Shown: positions 12,161 through 14,028 of the stretch, piece after piece
Layout: each line of letters opens with the position of its first letter
How positions within the stretch are numbered: position 1 is the first letter of the stretch
Source of the DNA: Methanobacteriaceae archaeon
GTDB lineage: Archaea; Methanobacteriota; Methanobacteria; Methanobacteriales; Methanobacteriaceae
Assembly: GCA_017883605.1 (NCBI GenBank)
Contig: JADGNH010000040.1
Span: 1-14,028 of the forward strand
Direction of reading: 5' to 3'
DNA length: 14,028 nucleotides
Made by a program: the position numbers and the translations under genes
Notes under the pieces: generated by a model
Database searches by the model: none
Told to the model about the DNA's origin: nothing
What the model saw: only the letters and a program-made list of their open reading frames with translations

Positions 12161-13924
12161 TTAAATTCCCCCCATACCATTCAGGTTCTCTAATATCTCT
12201 TTCTGTGTTTCCTCCACTGAAAATGGCATTCCATTATATTTTAGAACCTTTTTATCTATATCAAATCCTGTTTCAAGCTTTATTAGTTTTGCAAATTGGG
12301 CGGTGGCGTTGTTCTCAAAGATGACGGTATTTTTTGCCTTTTTAAGATAGTTGTTTGTGTCGGGGTGTAGAGGATAGACCTGTTTGAAATGGAGAAAGGC
12401 AACTTTATCTGACCCTGAAATTTTATCTGAACCCAGTTTATCCAGGGCCTCCCTTATAGCACCATAAGTTGAACCCCAACCCACTATCAGCATTTCATAA
12501 TCAGAACCACCTATCAGTTCTGGTGGAATTATATCCCCCTGAATTTTTTCCATCTTCTGGAGACGTTTATCCACCATTCTGGTTCTGAGGTCAAGATCTT
12601 CGGTTATATGTCCCTCTTCATCGTGCTCATCTGAATCAACCACCACCAGTCCTTCCCCAAATCCGGGGATTCCCCGGGGAGAAATACCGTCATCAGTAAT
12701 CTGGTATCTCTTATAGTTGGCATCGGTTTTAATTACAAAATCTTCCAGTTTTAGATCATCTAAATCAAGTGAAGTTAAGTTGTGGTAGTAATCTGCAAAG
12801 TACTGATCTGAAAGTATGAACACCGGGATCTGATATTTATCAGCAAGATTGAACGCCATCTGGGATAATTTAAAGGCATCATCAAATTTGCCCGGTGCAA
12901 ATATGATCCGGGGAAACTCTCCGGGTCCGGAATAAAGTGCCAGGTTAAGATCTTCCTGTGCTGTCCTGGTGGGAAGTCCGACAGCTGGTCCGGGCCTCTG
13001 GCCAATATATATGACCACTGGGGTTTCAATCATTCCAGAAAGACCCACTGCTTCTTCCATAAGTGCAAATCCACTGCCAGATGTGGCAACCATGGATCTG
13101 GCACCGGCATAGAAAGCGCCGATGGCCATGTTAATGGCGGCTATTTCATCCTCTGCCTGTTCAAAAACTATGCCGAAGTTCTCTGCGTTCTGTGCAATAA
13201 AAACCTGAAGAGGGGTTGAGGGAGTCATGGGATAGGATGACATGAAATTACAGCCGCCAGCAAGGCAGCCCATTCCTACCGCTTCTGTCCCATTTAAAAG
13301 AAGTTCATCCCTAATTTTGGGGTCCTTTTCTATGTCAATACTAATTTCTCCCGATTCCAAGAGCTTTTGCCCCACTTCATAACCCTTTGCACCGGCTTCC
13401 AGATCTTTTTTGATAATTTGCTCGCCTTTGCCCGAGAAAATTTCAGTTATACACTCATCAAATACCGCCTGATCCACACCTAAAAGACTGGAAATCACTC
13501 CAGCAGCAATTATATTTGAAAATATAGGCCCCCCAATCTCTAATGCCATCTTAGAAAAGGGAATGTCAATCAATTTATCAATTGATTTGTCTATCTCCCC
13601 ATCTGAGATCTTTATGCTCTCTTTATCTCCGATGATGACGGTTTCATCAGATATTCTGCTTCTAAGATGACCTATAGCCCCCTTACTTAACGAAACCAGT
13701 ATATCAATCTTATCCACATACGCCGTGACTCTTTTAGACGATATCCGTATTTCAGTGGAGTTTTCACCTCCCCTTACACGGGACATGTACTCCTTAGCTG
13801 AAAAAACATGATATCCTCCAAACTTGATTACCTGAACCAAAATATTCTCCATAGTCTGGATGCCCTGACCAGCCTCACCACAAAGGACTATAGAAACATC
13901 TTCTTTAAACAGAAGTTCTGACAT
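12161..13924 (-). CDS. 2-oxoacid:ferredoxin oxidoreductase, fused gamma-alpha subunit
   Basis: A 587-residue subunit in which the gamma domain (about 1-190) is fused to the alpha domain (about 200-587), as in the two-subunit enzymes of Sulfolobus. The gamma part has GEAGQG (16-21) and YMSRVRGGENST (46-57). The alpha part has the substrate-loop motif YPMTP (231-235; usually YPITP), EQAEDE (255-260), ATSGSG (280-285) and GLPTRTAQEDL (316-326), whose Arg (R320) is the counterpart of the 2-oxoacid-binding Arg in Sulfolobus. No delta (ferredoxin) subunit gene lies nearby, so electrons should pass to free ferredoxin. I choose the ATG at 13924 because the G-run 13934-13938 is nine bases upstream; an ATG three codons earlier (13933) abuts that run. 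First gene of the alpha-beta operon. Substrate uncertain; 2-oxoglutarate-type (KorA-like) is my best guess. Confidence 0.92.
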   Translation of the reverse strand: MSELLFKEDVSIVLCGEAGQGIQTMENILVQVIKFGGYHVFSAKEYMSRVRGGENSTEIRISSKRVTAYVDKIDILVSLSKGAIGHLRSRISDETVIIGDKESIKISDGEIDKSIDKLIDIPFSKMALEIGGPIFSNIIAAGVISSLLGVDQAVFDECITEIFSGKGEQIIKKDLEAGAKGYEVGQKLLESGEISIDIEKDPKIRDELLLNGTEAVGMGCLAGGCNFMSSYPMTPSTPLQVFIAQNAENFGIVFEQAEDEIAAINMAIGAFYAGARSMVATSGSGFALMEEAVGLSGMIETPVVIYIGQRPGPAVGLPTRTAQEDLNLALYSGPGEFPRIIFAPGKFDDAFKLSQMAFNLADKYQIPVFILSDQYFADYYHNLTSLDLDDLKLEDFVIKTDANYKRYQITDDGISPRGIPGFGEGLVVVDSDEHDEEGHITEDLDLRTRMVDKRLQKMEKIQGDIIPPELIGGSDYEMLIVGWGSTYGAIREALDKLGSDKISGSDKVAFLHFKQVYPLHPDTNNYLKKAKNTVIFENNATAQFAKLIKLETGFDIDKKVLKYNGMPFSVEETQKEILENLNGMGGI

Positions 13925-13933
13925 TGATTTCAT

Positions 13934-13938
13934 CCCCC
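13934..13938 (-). promoter_or_regulatory. Ribosome binding site that decides the alpha-subunit start
   Basis: The - strand reads gtgggggatgaaatcaATG. The G run is nine bases before the ATG at 13924 but directly touches the in-frame ATG at 13933, leaving that one no spacing. The start at 13924 is therefore preferred; the protein differs by only three residues. Confidence 0.55.
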
Positions 13939-13945
13939 ACTAATA

Positions 13946-14028
13946 ATTTCAAAAAATGTTAACTACAAGTTATTATAAGTATTCAATTTTACTTAATTTT
14001 ATCTGCGAATTTAATTATTTTTTGAAAT
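13946..14028. repeat. 12-bp perfect inverted repeat flanking the oxidoreductase promoter
   Basis: The arms atttcaaaaaat (13946-13957) and attttttgaaat (14017-14028) are exact reverse complements and bracket the proposed TATA box. The right arm runs to the window edge, so the full extent is unknown. The arms are almost all A and T, so chance is a real possibility. Confidence 0.4.
13968..13980 (-). promoter_or_regulatory. Possible TATA box of the oxidoreductase operon
   Basis: The - strand reads acttataataactt here, about 45-55 bases before the start codon. A start of transcription about 25 bases downstream (near 13946) would leave a leader of some 20 bases that includes the ribosome site. The A+T-rich setting makes such matches common. 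Confidence 0.35.

Noticed and set aside
12775..13029. An 84-codon frame on the - strand within the oxidoreductase alpha gene
   Set aside because: It is an alternative frame inside a gene whose main frame carries all family motifs. The product resembles nothing.

Overview
The window looks like chromosomal DNA of a methanogenic archaeon, most likely the order Methanobacteriales (Methanobacterium or a close relative). The pointers are the archaea-specific GatD/GatE amidotransferase pair, a two-subunit 2-oxoacid:ferredoxin oxidoreductase, an exonuclease III homologue that matches Methanothermobacter Mth212 at every residue I can place, bacterial-like Shine-Dalgarno sites (GGAGG, GAGGTGAT), and very A+T-rich spacers around moderately A+T-rich genes. 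The order is inferred from protein resemblance, not from a marker gene. I saw no rRNA, tRNA, insertion sequence, CRISPR array or phage gene.

There are twelve clear protein genes. Only the first (425-850, a flavin split-barrel protein) is on the + strand. The other eleven are on the - strand. In their transcription order they are: the oxidoreductase alpha and beta subunits (13924-11294, stop and start codons abutting); an exonuclease III/Mth212-type DNA repair enzyme and a six-helix DUF998 membrane protein (11026-9581); gatD and gatE (9368-6138), which make Gln-tRNA from Glu-tRNA; thioredoxin reductase and a DUF1801 protein (5967-4607); an endonuclease IV family enzyme (4387-3545); an unrecognised membrane-anchored protein (3006-2305); and a single-ring AAA ATPase with a GTG start (2073-952). 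A 13-codon reading frame with a very good ribosome site follows the beta subunit (11294-11253).

Functionally this is mostly housekeeping: 2-oxoacid metabolism coupled to ferredoxin, tRNA-dependent glutamine formation, thiol redox control, and two unrelated abasic-site endonuclease families whose products would serve the same base-excision repair pathway.

The most unusual feature lies between the genes. Almost every spacer carries its own short tandem duplication (units of 17-37 bp, 2-4 copies). The units differ in sequence from spacer to spacer. In three cases (DUF998, gatD, gatE) the duplicated unit covers the stop codon of the upstream gene. Other points worth a look are a missing iron-sulfur ligand in the oxidoreductase beta subunit, with a cysteine in an unusual place nearby, the tiny reading frame after that subunit, and the uncharacterised AAA ATPase and membrane protein.
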